Shown: positions 1 to 9,863, counted from the first letter of the stretch. The stretch: 64,000 nucleotides of DNA from [Flexibacter] sp. ATCC 35208 (GCF_001975825.1 NZ_MTKN01000025.1:44681-108680); one strand, 5' to 3'. The notes: generated by a model from the letters alone, not told the origin. Program-made: numbers and translations.

Positions 1-1470
1 CAATGGGGGTATGATTTCAGACCTGCCTATCTGGAGATCGCAGAGATCAGAACACAGTTTCCGGGAGTACCGGTATTAGCACTCACCGCATCGGCTACCC
101 CAAAGGTCCAGCAGGACATCTGCGAAAAGCTGCGCATGCAAAAGCCGGCTATTTTTAGCAAGAGTTTTGTACGTAGCAATCTTTCCTACAGCGTCATTGA
201 AGAAGGCGATAAGCAACCTAAGTTATTACACATCTTACAACGTGTACCCGGTAGTGCCATCATTTATTGCCGTAACCGGAAAGGCACCCGTGAGCTGGCG
301 GATATGCTGGAACAGAACGGGATTTCTGCCAGTTATTATCATGCCGGACTAACAGGAGAGGAACGCACTGCCCGCCAGGAATTGTGGATAGAGGGCAGGA
401 TCAGGGTGATGGTGTGTACCAACGCATTTGGGATGGGGATCGATAAGCCGGATGTAAGAGTGGTGATACATGCAGATGCGCCTGAGAGCCTGGAGGGCTA
501 TTATCAGGAAGCTGGCAGAGGTGGGAGAGATGAGCAGAAGGCCTTTGCTGTATTGTTGTACCATTCTTCAGAGCTGGATAGAATGACGGAGATGATTGCT
601 TTGCAGTTTCCCGGTCAGGATCAGGTGAGAGGTGTGTATCAGGCACTGGTGAATTATTTGCAGGTGCCGGTAGGTGGAGGAGAAGGCGTGTATTTTGATT
701 TTGATATCAATGACTTCGTACAGAAATTCGAACTGAATATAACAGTGGCATATAGTGCTCTGCGCATATTGGAGCAGGAAGGTATTTTGCAGCTGAGTGA
801 GAGTGTGTTTATGCCTTCAATGGTGGAATTTATTGTTAACAGGCAAACGTTGTTTGCATTTGATGCTGCACAACCGGCGTTGTCTGCTCTGGTGCAAACT
901 TTATTACGCACTTATGAAGGGATTTTTGATAACCCCGTTCCGGTGTATGAAAGGCAGCTCCTGCGGATTCTGCGTATCAAAGAACCGGAGGTGATACTGG
1001 GCTTACAACAGCTGCATCAGCGCGGGATAATCCGGTATAAACAACGTAAGACAGTACCACAGTTATCCTTTGTAGAGCAGCGGGTATCTACGCAACATTT
1101 AAGGATAGATACAGAACGGGTAAAGGCGAGAATGAAGGCTTACAAGGATAGGCTGGATGCGATGTTGGAGTATGTCCGGAATAAAAAGCAGTGTCGGACA
1201 CAGTTATTAGTACAGTATTTTGGAGAACACGATGCACAGCCTTGTGGTATCTGTGATGTATGTATAGCGCGGAAGAAAAAACCGGCTGATTTTAAGGCGA
1301 TATCGGGGTTGTTATTGGCAGAGCTGAGTGGGGTTCCTCTTGAATGGGAAGTGATTCAGAATAAGCTAAAAGAGGTGGATGAAGCAGAATTGATGGAGGT
1401 AACGCAATTTATGATCAGTGAGGAAATTATTATAAGAGATGAAGAAGGACGCTTACGCGTTAAAGAATAA
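1..1470 (+). CDS. recQ: ATP-dependent DNA helicase RecQ, 3' part (5' end outside window)
   Basis: 3'-5' DNA helicase of recombination and replication-fork repair. The frame is open from base 1 (it starts QWGYDFRP, the RecQ motif after the DEAH box), so the gene begins upstream; the ATG at 136 is internal. Visible parts are the second RecA domain with motif V (CTNAFGMGIDKPDV) and motif VI (AGRGGRDEQKA), then the RQC zinc-binding segment with its four cysteines (QCRTQ...CGICDVC) and a winged-helix-like C-terminus. No clear HRDC domain is seen, as in the short RecQ forms common in Bacteroidota. It converges on the next gene across a bidirectional terminator. Confidence 0.95.
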   Translation, partial: QWGYDFRPAYLEIAEIRTQFPGVPVLALTASATPKVQQDICEKLRMQKPAIFSKSFVRSNLSYSVIEEGDKQPKLLHILQRVPGSAIIYCRNRKGTRELADMLEQNGISASYYHAGLTGEERTARQELWIEGRIRVMVCTNAFGMGIDKPDVRVVIHADAPESLEGYYQEAGRGGRDEQKAFAVLLYHSSELDRMTEMIALQFPGQDQVRGVYQALVNYLQVPVGGGEGVYFDFDINDFVQKFELNITVAYSALRILEQEGILQLSESVFMPSMVEFIVNRQTLFAFDAAQPALSALVQTLLRTYEGIFDNPVPVYERQLLRILRIKEPEVILGLQQLHQRGIIRYKQRKTVPQLSFVEQRVSTQHLRIDTERVKARMKAYKDRLDAMLEYVRNKKQCRTQLLVQYFGEHDAQPCGICDVCIARKKKPADFKAISGLLLAELSGVPLEWEVIQNKLKEVDEAELMEVTQFMISEEIIIRDEEGRLRVKE

Positions 1471-1503
1471 GGCTGCATTCATAGCCAGCCGCAGGCCCCA
1501 GTA

Positions 1504-1540
1504 AAAAAATCGCTTTTACCGAAGGTAAAAGCGATTTTTT
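1504..1540. terminator. bidirectional terminator between recQ and the oxidoreductase gene
   Basis: Perfect 17-bp stem (1504-1520 with 1524-1540) and a GAA loop. It carries A-runs on one side and T-runs on the other, so it can end transcription from both converging genes. Confidence 0.9.
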
Positions 1541-1541
1541 G

Positions 1542-2591
1542 TTATTTAAGCGATATAACTTTCTTCGCATCACTACTCTCAAAAGCCGCCTCAATAATCC
1601 TGATCACATTCACCGCATCTTCCGCAGGTACAGGATTCGGCCCTTTACCGATCAGTGCATTATAAATACCCTCATAGTATTCGAGGTAGTCTCCCTTTGG
1701 AGATGGCAGGTATTCCCTCACCACCTTTCCATCTCTTTCTGTATGCAGCAACCCCCACTCATGAATCCCTTCCACACCCCATCCAGGCGCTCCCGGCATC
1801 AATCCCTGCTGCAACATCGTCTCCTGCGTATCTGCTTTCGTTTTTATAAAAGAACCTTTCCGCCCATGAAACTGATAAGAAGGAATCGGCTCTCTGGTGA
1901 GATAAGAGCATTTTAACCTCACTCTTAGATGCTCATAAAAATACACCAGCTCAAAGTAATCATCCACCAGTGACTCCTTCCTGATCGTCCTGATATCCGC
2001 CCATATTGCATCCGGCATTCCAAACAGTATCAGTGCCTGATCTACCAGGTGTGAACCCAGGTCATACAATCCGCCTGTACCTGGCAGTTTCTCTTCCTTA
2101 TGTTTCTTATAACTCAGTTCCTCACGATAGCGGTCATAATGAATCTCTGCTTCCAGCAAATCACCCAGATCGCCACTGTTCAGCACCTGTTTTACAATCT
2201 TAAAATCACTATCAAAGCGTCTGTTATGATACACGCTCAACAGCAACCCTTTTGAAGCCGCCAGTTCTGCCAGCTCTTTCCCTTCTGCAGCATGCACTGT
2301 AAAAGGTTTTTCAACTATTACATTCTTCCCCGCTTCCAGCGCAGCTTTGGTGTATTCATAATGTGTATAGTTAGGTGTATTGATTACGATCAGATCCAGT
2401 TCAGGATCCTGAATCATATCCGCTACACTGGTATATACTTTCACATCAGGATAACGCTGTCTTGCGAGGTTCTTACTTCTCTCCACAACAGCATAGAAGG
2501 TAAACCCCGGATGTGTGTGAATGAAAGGTGCGTGAAAGATATGTCCTGACATACCATAGGAACAAATCCCTGCTTTGATAATTTTCTCCAT
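1542..2591 (-). CDS. Gfo/Idh/MocA family oxidoreductase
   Basis: NAD(P)-dependent sugar or polyol dehydrogenase family, 349 aa, the usual length. The N-terminal Rossmann fold carries a degenerate dinucleotide loop (GICSYGMSGH). The family signature EKPF follows near residue 95. The C-terminal alpha/beta domain has the GTGGLYDLGSHLVDQ segment holding the conserved catalytic-region Asp and His. No signal peptide, so cytoplasmic. It sits 14 nt downstream of the HerA-like gene on the same strand, possibly co-transcribed. The substrate cannot be told from sequence. Confidence 0.9.
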   Translation of the reverse strand: MEKIIKAGICSYGMSGHIFHAPFIHTHPGFTFYAVVERSKNLARQRYPDVKVYTSVADMIQDPELDLIVINTPNYTHYEYTKAALEAGKNVIVEKPFTVHAAEGKELAELAASKGLLLSVYHNRRFDSDFKIVKQVLNSGDLGDLLEAEIHYDRYREELSYKKHKEEKLPGTGGLYDLGSHLVDQALILFGMPDAIWADIRTIRKESLVDDYFELVYFYEHLRVRLKCSYLTREPIPSYQFHGRKGSFIKTKADTQETMLQQGLMPGAPGWGVEGIHEWGLLHTERDGKVVREYLPSPKGDYLEYYEGIYNALIGKGPNPVPAEDAVNVIRIIEAAFESSDAKKVISLK

Positions 2592-2605
2592 ATCCTAGAT
2601 TTTAA

Positions 2606-4159
2606 TTAAAACCAGCTACTACTTTTTTTGCTGCTCTTACCGCCTAATCCCAATGCGCCCAGCAGGCTCCTTGTGATCATCGTAGTTGCTGTTCGGCCCA
2701 CTTGTTTGGCGATAGGACTGCTTAGTACAGTGTCTAATATACTCTTCTCTTCGGGTTGTTTTTTGCCTCCGGCAGTTTTCGCTGCAGGGGCACTTTTTTC
2801 CGCTGCTTCCTGCAGCTTTGCTGTCAGGATCTCATAAGCACTTTCATTATCGATTTCCTGATTATACTTCTTCGCAATTTTGCTGCTGTTTACCAGTGCA
2901 TCCATCTCTGCCGCAGAGAGTATGTCCATGCGGGAGCGTGGTGTAACCAGCATGGTCGCAGCCAGTGGCGTAGGTATACCTTTTTCATTCAGACAGGTGA
3001 ACAATGCTTCACCAATACCAATCTGTGTGAGTAGTTCATCAGTTTTATAGAAATCAGACAGTGGGTAGTTCTCTGCCGTCTGCTTAATGGTCTTACGGTC
3101 ATTGGCAGTAAATGCACGCAGTGCATGCTGTACTTTCATACCCAGCTGTCCCAGTATTGAAGGTGGTACATCCATTGGATTTTGTGTACAGAAAAAGATG
3201 CCCACGCCTTTGGAACGGATCAGTTTAATGATCGTTTCGATCTGCTGCAACAGTGCAGAACTGGCTTCCTGGAATACCAGGTGCGCTTCGTCTATAAATA
3301 GCACCAGTTTGGGTTTATCCATATCACCTTCTTCAGGTAATGTAGCATACAGCTCTGCCAGCAGGCTAAGCATGAATGTGGAAAACAGCTTTGGTTTATC
3401 CTGGATATCTGCTACTCTTACGATGGAAATCACTCCTCTGCCATCATCGCTGATGCGCAGCAGGTCATCTACTTCAAAAGAGGCTTCGCCGAAGAACTTA
3501 TCGGCACCCTGTTGTTCCAGCGCAATTACTTTTCTGAGCACAGTACCTGCTGAAGTGGTAGAGATCTTACCATAATCTTTTTCCAGTTCAGCCTTGCCTT
3601 CATCGCTCACATACTGCAATACTTTCTTGAAATCTTTCAGGTCCAGCAGGGGCAGTTGACTATCATCACAATATTTAAATATCATGGCCACCAGGCCTTC
3701 CTGTGTATCGTTCAGTTCTAATATTCTGGACAGTAATATCGGTCCAAATTCACTCACCGTTGCTCTCAGGCGTGCGCCTTTTTCATTACTGAGTGACAGC
3801 AGTTCTACCGGGTAGCCGGAAGGAGACCAGCTGCCGCCGATTTTCTCATATCGCTCTTTGATCCTGTCACTGTTGGTGCCGGCAGCGGCTACGCCACTCA
3901 GGTCACCTTTAATATCCATGAGCAGTACGGGTACGCTGGCATCGCTCAGCCCTTCTGCAATCACCTGCAGGGTTTTGGTTTTACCTGTACCTGTGGCGCC
4001 GGCTATCAATCCATGCCTGTTCATCGTTTTCAGTGGCAGGTACACATCTGCTCCACTTACAACATCGCCATTCAGCATGGCGCAGCCCAGTTTAAATCTT
4101 TCGCCTTTGAAGGTATATCCAGTTTGAATATGCGAAAGAAATGCTTCTTTATCGGCCAT
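2606..4159 (-). CDS. HerA-like ATPase, DUF853/YjgR family
   Basis: 517 aa P-loop ATPase of the HerA/FtsK superfamily. Walker A is GATGTGKT near residue 55 and Walker B is LVLFIDEAHLVFQ near residue 290. The body matches DUF853 proteins such as E. coli YjgR, whose cellular role is not settled. The C-terminus is a low-complexity Ala/Lys-rich linker ending in a Gly/Ser/Lys-rich tail. No membrane segments are seen. Its start lies 81 nt downstream of the GroES-like gene, with a terminator between, so it probably has its own promoter. Confidence 0.88.
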   Translation of the reverse strand: MADKEAFLSHIQTGYTFKGERFKLGCAMLNGDVVSGADVYLPLKTMNRHGLIAGATGTGKTKTLQVIAEGLSDASVPVLLMDIKGDLSGVAAAGTNSDRIKERYEKIGGSWSPSGYPVELLSLSNEKGARLRATVSEFGPILLSRILELNDTQEGLVAMIFKYCDDSQLPLLDLKDFKKVLQYVSDEGKAELEKDYGKISTTSAGTVLRKVIALEQQGADKFFGEASFEVDDLLRISDDGRGVISIVRVADIQDKPKLFSTFMLSLLAELYATLPEEGDMDKPKLVLFIDEAHLVFQEASSALLQQIETIIKLIRSKGVGIFFCTQNPMDVPPSILGQLGMKVQHALRAFTANDRKTIKQTAENYPLSDFYKTDELLTQIGIGEALFTCLNEKGIPTPLAATMLVTPRSRMDILSAAEMDALVNSSKIAKKYNQEIDNESAYEILTAKLQEAAEKSAPAAKTAGGKKQPEEKSILDTVLSSPIAKQVGRTATTMITRSLLGALGLGGKSSKKSSSWF

Positions 4160-4186
4160 GGGGTATTAAAATTTCTCTGAAGATAA

Positions 4187-4218
4187 AAAAAGGGCTGTAA
4201 TCACTTACAGCCCTTTTT
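4187..4218 (-). terminator. terminator of the GroES-like gene
   Basis: 14-bp stem (4187-4200 with 4205-4218) around a TCAC loop, with a T-run on the minus strand. It lies just after the stop of the GroES-like gene. Confidence 0.85.
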
Positions 4219-4240
4219 GAAATTTTTATGAAAAAAAGCA

Positions 4241-4621
4241 TTAGAGATCTTCTTCTCTTTCCAGCATCAGTATCGCACTCTGCGGTACGATAAAGTACTT
4301 TTCTCCCTGGTACGACACTTCTGTGGAGCCATTGAGCAGGAAGATAGCCAGATCGCCTTCCTTTGCCTGTAAAGGAATATACTTCACTTTCTCATCTTCT
4401 CCCTTCCAGGCATCATCATCCTCAGAAGGTAATGGAATGGCATATCCGGGACCTGTTTTGATCACATATCCAGATTGTACCTTTTCCTTTTCCTGCATAC
4501 CGGGAGGCAAAAATAGCCCGCTTTCTGTACGTTCATTGGGGGTAAGTGGTTGTACCAGAACCCTGTCGCCTACAACAATCAGCTTTTTCAATTTATTATC
4601 TATTGTCAGGTGTGTTGCCAT
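4241..4621 (-). CDS. GroES-like co-chaperonin family protein
   Basis: 126 aa protein with the Cpn10 fold pattern: VVGDRVLVQPL at the start, ESGLFLPP in the mobile-loop position, and the final strand (EVSYQGEKYFIVPQSAILM). It is about 30 residues longer than classical GroES because of an acidic insert around residues 65-80, and no groEL is adjacent. It is therefore more likely a divergent paralogue than the main co-chaperonin. Confidence 0.8.
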   Translation of the reverse strand: MATHLTIDNKLKKLIVVGDRVLVQPLTPNERTESGLFLPPGMQEKEKVQSGYVIKTGPGYAIPLPSEDDDAWKGEDEKVKYIPLQAKEGDLAIFLLNGSTEVSYQGEKYFIVPQSAILMLEREEDL

Positions 4622-4678
4622 GATCTATATAGTACAAAATGTATGCAGCAGGCACGTGTTGTGCCAAGATGACATACA

Positions 4679-5518
4679 CTATAGTGCAGACAATGGGAAA
4701 GTTTCGCCTGCGCGGATGCCTTTCTCTGTTTGCTGCAGCACGAGGCATTCTACCTTCGGATCATGCTCTAAATACAGTACATATTGCTGCTCCAGGGCTT
4801 CAGTCAGGTAGGTTTTCTTCTCCTGAAGGGTTGTCAGCGGGAACATATCGTATGCCATTACGTATGGCAGCGGAATATGTCCGATGCCGGGCAACAGGTC
4901 CGCCATATACAGGATGGTTTTATCCTTGTATTTGATCTGTGGCAGCATCTGTGCATCTGTATGTCCGTTTACAAACCGGATATTGATATTATCAGTAAAG
5001 CTCACGCCTTCCTTTACTTCCACAAATTTCAGCTGACCACTTTCCTGCATGGGCAGGATGTTTTCTTTCAGGAAAGATGCTTTCTCTCTGTCGTTTGGTT
5101 TTATTGCCCAGTTCCAGTGATCTTCATTGCTCCAGAAGGTAGCATTTTTGAAAGCAGGTACGAGTTTATCGCCCTGTCTTACAATGGAGCCACCACAATG
5201 GTCAAAGTGCAGGTGGGTCATGAACACATCGGTGATATCATCTTTGTGAAAACCCAGTTTAGCCAGGGAGCTATCCAGGGTTGCATCGCCATGCAGGTGG
5301 TAATGGCCGAACCATTTCGCATCCTGTTTGTCACCAATACCTGTGTCTACCAGGATCAGGCGTTTGCCATCTTCGATGAGCAGGCAGCGCATGGCCCAGG
5401 AGCATAAATTGTTCTCGTCTGATGGGCTTAGTTTGTTCCAAATAGTCTTTGGTACTACGCCGTACATAGCACCTCCATCCAGTTTAAAAAAGCCTGTGTC
5501 TACGGTATATAGTTGCAT
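4679..5518 (-). CDS. metallo-beta-lactamase fold hydrolase
   Basis: 279 aa cytoplasmic MBL-fold enzyme. The zinc ligand motif THLHFDHCGG is near residue 105, a further His is in the GHTDAQM segment near 190, and an Asp follows in YMADLLP. The overall layout resembles the AHL-lactonase/quorum-quenching-like MBL subfamily, but no substrate can be assigned. It starts 12 nt after the stop of the UMF1-type transporter gene on the same strand, so the two are likely co-transcribed. Confidence 0.85.
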   Translation of the reverse strand: MQLYTVDTGFFKLDGGAMYGVVPKTIWNKLSPSDENNLCSWAMRCLLIEDGKRLILVDTGIGDKQDAKWFGHYHLHGDATLDSSLAKLGFHKDDITDVFMTHLHFDHCGGSIVRQGDKLVPAFKNATFWSNEDHWNWAIKPNDREKASFLKENILPMQESGQLKFVEVKEGVSFTDNINIRFVNGHTDAQMLPQIKYKDKTILYMADLLPGIGHIPLPYVMAYDMFPLTTLQEKKTYLTEALEQQYVLYLEHDPKVECLVLQQTEKGIRAGETFPLSAL

Positions 5519-5530
5519 ACAATTGAAATT

Positions 5531-6826
5531 TTATTGTAGTGCCTTTTGCTTTCTCCGGGCGGAGAACAGCCATGCGAGGCCCATTAAAAAGAAGGCAGCC
5601 AGTGCAATTACAGAATTGCGCATACTCCCTGTCAGCTCATGGATATACCCGAAGGTGGTCATACCGATCACGATAGAAAGCTTTTCAGTCACATCATAGT
5701 AACTGAAGAAACTCGCGGTATCCTCCGTTTCCGGCATTAGCTTGGCGTAAGTGGAGCGGCTCAGGGACTGAACACCTCCCATGACCAGACCTACAGCTGT
5801 GGCCAGTATATAAAAGTCGGTGGCTGTCTGCATCCGGTAACCTGCAAAGCAGATGCCTATCCATACGAATATGACACCAATCAATACAGGCAGGTTGCCA
5901 TACTTACCCGAGAGCCATGCCATGCCCGAAGCTCCGGCAATCGCTACTAACTGGATCACTACCACTACACTGATGAGGGTGGTAGAAGGCAGGTGTAATT
6001 CCTGTGCACCAAAGAGGGTTGCTGCCATCATGACTGTCTGCACACCCATGCTGTAGAAGAAAAAGCCTCTCAGAAAGCGTTTCAGTACCGGCATGGTCTT
6101 CACCTGGGCATACACTTTGCGTAGCTCAGAGAAGCTTTCTGTGAACACACCTGCTTTATGTTCAGTAATTGTTCCTTTGGATGCGGGCAGTCGTACAAAG
6201 GTGATCTGGGCAAAGCCGATCCACCAGACACCTACCAGCAGGAAGGTAATAAGCACTGCCTGACCTTCTGTGATACCAAATGGCAGCAGTGCCACCAGTG
6301 CAAAACCAACCAGCTGTAACAGTACGCTACCGATGTACCCCATGGCAAAGCCTTTGGCACTTACCCGGTCACGGTCTTCCTCTGCTGCTATCTCTGGTAA
6401 GTAAGAGTTGTAAAACACCAGGCCTCCGCAGTAGCCGAGGGTAGCGAGGACAAAGAAGATGATCCCATATTCGACATTGCCGCCATTGAACAGGTACAAC
6501 GCACTACAGCTGATACCACCCAGCCAGGTGAACATCATCAGGTAACGTTTTTTGTTACCTCTTGTATCTGCAATAGAAGAAAGGATCGGAGAGGCAATCG
6601 CAGCAATCAGAAACGCTGCTGCCATCGCGTAGTCATACAGGGCAGAATTAATAAAATATTTTCCGAAGAAAGGAATGCGGTCGCTATGGAAGGCCGCTTT
6701 TGTAGCGCTTGTAAAGTAAATAGGGAAAAAGGTAGTAGTAATTACCAGATTGTAAACAGAGTTAGCCCAGTCATACATGGCCCACCCGTTAATTACTTTC
6801 TTACTGGCAGTCTTTTGCATATGCAT
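5531..6826 (-). CDS. MFS transporter, UMF1 family
   Basis: 431 aa integral membrane protein with about 12 hydrophobic segments. The opening NGWAMYDWANSVYNLVI is the hallmark of the UMF1 (Atg22-like) branch of the major facilitator superfamily. Substrate unknown; members are annotated as amino-acid or drug effluxers without direct proof here. An alternative ATG lies two codons downstream. It sits between an ABC ATPase gene and the MBL hydrolase on the same strand. Confidence 0.88.
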   Translation of the reverse strand: MHMQKTASKKVINGWAMYDWANSVYNLVITTTFFPIYFTSATKAAFHSDRIPFFGKYFINSALYDYAMAAAFLIAAIASPILSSIADTRGNKKRYLMMFTWLGGISCSALYLFNGGNVEYGIIFFVLATLGYCGGLVFYNSYLPEIAAEEDRDRVSAKGFAMGYIGSVLLQLVGFALVALLPFGITEGQAVLITFLLVGVWWIGFAQITFVRLPASKGTITEHKAGVFTESFSELRKVYAQVKTMPVLKRFLRGFFFYSMGVQTVMMAATLFGAQELHLPSTTLISVVVVIQLVAIAGASGMAWLSGKYGNLPVLIGVIFVWIGICFAGYRMQTATDFYILATAVGLVMGGVQSLSRSTYAKLMPETEDTASFFSYYDVTEKLSIVIGMTTFGYIHELTGSMRNSVIALAAFFLMGLAWLFSARRKQKALQ

Positions 6827-6872
6827 CTCGTATTATGGGGTTCAATATACGATTAAAGCACAAATCCCCACG

Positions 6873-7490
6873 TCATTTGTAGTCCAAGATACTCATACGC
6901 TGTTCACACATAAAATACTCCTGCTCATCGTTGGAGCTGACAATGATCATACGATTGCTTGCATATGTTGTAATCAGCTCCTGGTACAGCTTTACACCTG
7001 CTGCATCCAGGTTGGTACATGGTTCGTCCAGCAGTAATACAGGCACATCGGAAAAGATGGCCAGCGCCAGTTTCAGCCTTTGCTTCATACCAGAAGAAAA
7101 GTGCTTCACCTGCTTACGCATAGATGATTGCAGACCGACTGTTTCCGCAGCTTTTTGCGGGGTAATACCAGGTATGAACTGCTTAAATTGCAGATGAAAA
7201 CTGATGCTCTCTGCGAGGGTAAATTCTTCGATCAGTTCGAGATAGGGGGCTGCGATAGCACAGGATTCAAAAAACCGATCGGCGGGTATGGGGGTGTTCG
7301 CATCGTGGTAGGTGACAGTGCCTTCGTTGTGCAACAAATGTCCGCTGATCACCTGCAATAATGTAGACTTACCTGAACCGTTTGGTCCAAGTATGGCATA
7401 ACGTTGTCCGGCTTCAAAGGTAGCGTTGACCCGACGGAAGATCCAATCGTAGTTAAAGCGTTTACCCGTCTGGTCCAGCGTTATTTTCAT
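6873..7490 (-). CDS. ABC transporter ATP-binding protein
   Basis: 205 aa stand-alone ABC ATPase. Walker A is GPNGSGKSTLL near residue 38, the signature is HFSSGMKQRLKLA near 130, and Walker B is VPVLLLDEPCTNLD near 150. It is short but complete. No membrane partner is adjacent (the next gene is an MFS carrier). In Bacteroidota such an ATPase commonly follows lpxA. A hairpin separates it from lpxA, so it may be partly uncoupled from the lipid A genes. Confidence 0.9.
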   Translation of the reverse strand: MKITLDQTGKRFNYDWIFRRVNATFEAGQRYAILGPNGSGKSTLLQVISGHLLHNEGTVTYHDANTPIPADRFFESCAIAAPYLELIEEFTLAESISFHLQFKQFIPGITPQKAAETVGLQSSMRKQVKHFSSGMKQRLKLALAIFSDVPVLLLDEPCTNLDAAGVKLYQELITTYASNRMIIVSSNDEQEYFMCEQRMSILDYK

Positions 7491-7513
7491 TCGTCCTCAT
7501 TATTTATAGAAAA

Positions 7514-7546
7514 GGCAATACCACATGTTTTACACATGGTATTGCC
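7514..7546 (-). terminator. imperfect hairpin after lpxA
   Basis: Outer 9-bp stem (GGCAATACC with GGTATTGCC) and an inner 4-bp stem, with TTTT following on the minus strand. It could end or attenuate lpx transcripts before the ABC ATPase gene. Confidence 0.6.
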
Positions 7547-7562
7547 TGTAAAGATTTTATTT

Positions 7563-8357
7563 TCATTCGTCACTGGAGAGAGACGTATATCCTTTCATGA
7601 TACCACGTCCGGACTCACGGATAAATGCAAGGATTTCATCCCTTTCATCTGTAGCAGGATATTCAGCTTCGATGATGCTCACTGCTTTTGACAGCTTGTA
7701 GCCTTTCACGAAGATCACGCGGTAAATATCCAGGATATGATTGATCTTTTCCAGAGAGAAGCCTCTTCTTTTTAAACCGATAGAGTTCACGCCTACATAA
7801 GACAATGGCTCACGTGCAGCTTTTACGTAAGGGGGTACATCTTTTCTTACCAGTGAACCACCGGTTACGAAAGCATGTGCACCAATTTTACAGAACTGTT
7901 GTACAGCCACCATACCAGCCAGCACTACGTGGTCGCCCACGGTGATGTGACCAGCCAGGGTCGTGTCGTTAGAAAATACGCAGTAGTTACCTACTTCACA
8001 GTCGTGGGCGATATGGCTGTAGGCCATGATCAGACAGTTGGACCCGATTACGGTTTTCCATTTGTCTTTAGTACCCCTGTTAATGGTTACATACTCGCGG
8101 ATAGTGGTGTTATCTCCAATAATGGTGGTGGTGTCTTCTCCGTCAAATTTGAGGTCCTGTGGTATAGCGGATATGACTGAACCAGGGAAGATACGGCAGT
8201 TCTTTCCAATCCTTGCCCCTTCCATGATAGTGACATTCGACCCGATCCAGGTACCGTCACCAATCTCCACATTCTTGTGGATGACAGTGAATGGATCGAT
8301 TTTAACGTTTGGTGCCACCTTCGCGTCAGGGTGGATGTAAGTAAGCGGATGGATCAT
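7563..8357 (-). CDS. lpxA: acyl-ACP--UDP-N-acetylglucosamine O-acyltransferase LpxA
   Basis: First enzyme of lipid A synthesis: it moves a hydroxyacyl chain from ACP to the 3-OH of UDP-GlcNAc. 264 aa, the normal length, built of left-handed beta-helix hexapeptide repeats (residues 1-180, e.g. IGDGTWIGSNVTI) followed by a helical C-terminal domain (LKRRGFSLEKINHI). The catalytic His is in the MAYSHIAHDCEVG stretch. It starts 9 nt after the lpxC-fabZ stop, within the lpxD, lpxC-fabZ, lpxA gene run. Confidence 0.96.
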   Translation of the reverse strand: MIHPLTYIHPDAKVAPNVKIDPFTVIHKNVEIGDGTWIGSNVTIMEGARIGKNCRIFPGSVISAIPQDLKFDGEDTTTIIGDNTTIREYVTINRGTKDKWKTVIGSNCLIMAYSHIAHDCEVGNYCVFSNDTTLAGHITVGDHVVLAGMVAVQQFCKIGAHAFVTGGSLVRKDVPPYVKAAREPLSYVGVNSIGLKRRGFSLEKINHILDIYRVIFVKGYKLSKAVSIIEAEYPATDERDEILAFIRESGRGIMKGYTSLSSDE

Positions 8358-8366
8358 TGCTATTTT

Positions 8367-9782
8367 TTAGCCTCTTGTTTTAATGATTTGAGCAGTCAGG
8401 TCGCCCTCTGTAACGATCTTGTTACCTACAAATACAGTTCCCCGCATTTCCACGATACCTCTTCTGATAGGGCTCAGCAGCTCCATCTTCAGGATCATCG
8501 TGTCACCTGGGAATACCTTTTGCTTGAACTTACAGTTGTCGATCTTGATAAAGTATGTATCGTAATTTTCAGGATCAGGAACTGTGTTCAGTGCGAGGAT
8601 ACCTCCACATTGTGCCAATGCCTCTACCTGTAATACACCCGGCATAACCGGATTGTTCGGGAAGTGACCCTGGAAGAAGGGTTCGTTGAAGGTTACATTC
8701 TTGATACCGACTACCTGCGTATCTGTGAGATCAATGATCTTGTCTACCAGCAGCATTGGGAAACGATGTGGCAGGGTCCGCTCTATACGTGGAAGGTCAA
8801 ATATAGCCGGTTTATTAGGATCATATACAGGCACATCTTTAATATGCTTGTTCTTCTTGATGTATTGTTTTAAGCGACGGGCAAACTCCACGTTGGAAGC
8901 ATGTCCTGGACGGTTGGCGATGATATGGGCCTTGAGCGGATAACCTACCAGTGCCAGGTCGCCCATGATGTCCAGCAGTTTGTGACGTGCAGGTTCGTTA
9001 GGGAAACGCAGCTTAATATTGTTCAGGATACCTTCGCGTTGTTCCACACTGATATTCTTGCGTTGGAAAACGGTTGCCAGGCGCGCCAGTTCTTCTTCGC
9101 TTACAGGTTTATCAACGATCACGATTGCGTTGTTGATATCACCACCTTTGATCAGGTTATTGTTGATCAGGTACTCCAGCTCATGCAGGAATACGAAGGT
9201 ACGGCACGGTGCGATTTCTGATCTGAAGTCAGCCAGGCTGTTCAGGTTCGCGTGCTGGGTACCCAGTACCGGCGAGTTGAAGTCGATCATACAGGTGACG
9301 CGGTAGTCTACAGCAGGCAGCGCTACCATTTCCACATTCTTCTTATCGTCGTAGTAGGTAATATTGGTATCGATGGTATAGTATACCTTCTTAGCATCCT
9401 GTTCAGCTACACCTGTCTGTTCGATCAGTTCGATGAAAGGCATAGCGCTACCGTCAATGATAGGCACTTCAGGACCATCAATATCTATTTCTACGTTGTC
9501 AACACCTGTACCTACCAGTGCAGCCATGATATGTTCGATGGTATTTACTCTTGCACCATTGTGTTCCAGTGTGGTACTTCTGGCTGTATCTACTACATAA
9601 TCCACATCCGCTTTTACTACAGGTTGGTTGGGCAGATCAATACGTCTGAACTTAATACCCGATCCAGGAATACCAGGTTTGAGGGTCATATTTACGCTGG
9701 CACCTGTGTGCAAACCTACACCCGATATAGTGACAGGGGTTTTTATCGTGTGTTGATTGGGCGACTGTTGATTCTCCATCAT
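8367..9782 (-). CDS. lpxC-fabZ: bifunctional LpxC deacetylase / FabZ dehydratase
   Basis: Fusion typical of Bacteroidota. Residues 1-310 are UDP-3-O-acyl-GlcNAc deacetylase (LpxC), the committed zinc-dependent step of lipid A synthesis; the zinc motif HKLLDIMGDLALVG and the early IEHIMAALVG motif are present. Residues 320-471 are 3-hydroxyacyl-ACP dehydratase (FabZ) with the catalytic His in FFQGHFPNNPVMPG and Glu in QVEALAQCGG. The fusion ties fatty-acid elongation to lipid A flux in one transcript and protein. Confidence 0.97.
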   Translation of the reverse strand: MMENQQSPNQHTIKTPVTISGVGLHTGASVNMTLKPGIPGSGIKFRRIDLPNQPVVKADVDYVVDTARSTTLEHNGARVNTIEHIMAALVGTGVDNVEIDIDGPEVPIIDGSAMPFIELIEQTGVAEQDAKKVYYTIDTNITYYDDKKNVEMVALPAVDYRVTCMIDFNSPVLGTQHANLNSLADFRSEIAPCRTFVFLHELEYLINNNLIKGGDINNAIVIVDKPVSEEELARLATVFQRKNISVEQREGILNNIKLRFPNEPARHKLLDIMGDLALVGYPLKAHIIANRPGHASNVEFARRLKQYIKKNKHIKDVPVYDPNKPAIFDLPRIERTLPHRFPMLLVDKIIDLTDTQVVGIKNVTFNEPFFQGHFPNNPVMPGVLQVEALAQCGGILALNTVPDPENYDTYFIKIDNCKFKQKVFPGDTMILKMELLSPIRRGIVEMRGTVFVGNKIVTEGDLTAQIIKTRG

Positions 9783-9863
9783 ATTTTATTAACTAATTTT
9801 TCTGTTGTCTCGTAAAGGTATGCGATCCCGCAAATGATTGTGGCGTAGTAAACTACAGGTATA

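Noticed and set aside
9252..9815. 187-codon plus-strand reading frame over lpxC-fabZ
   Set aside because: Antisense shadow rich in Tyr/Cys/His as expected from the reverse of a coding gene.
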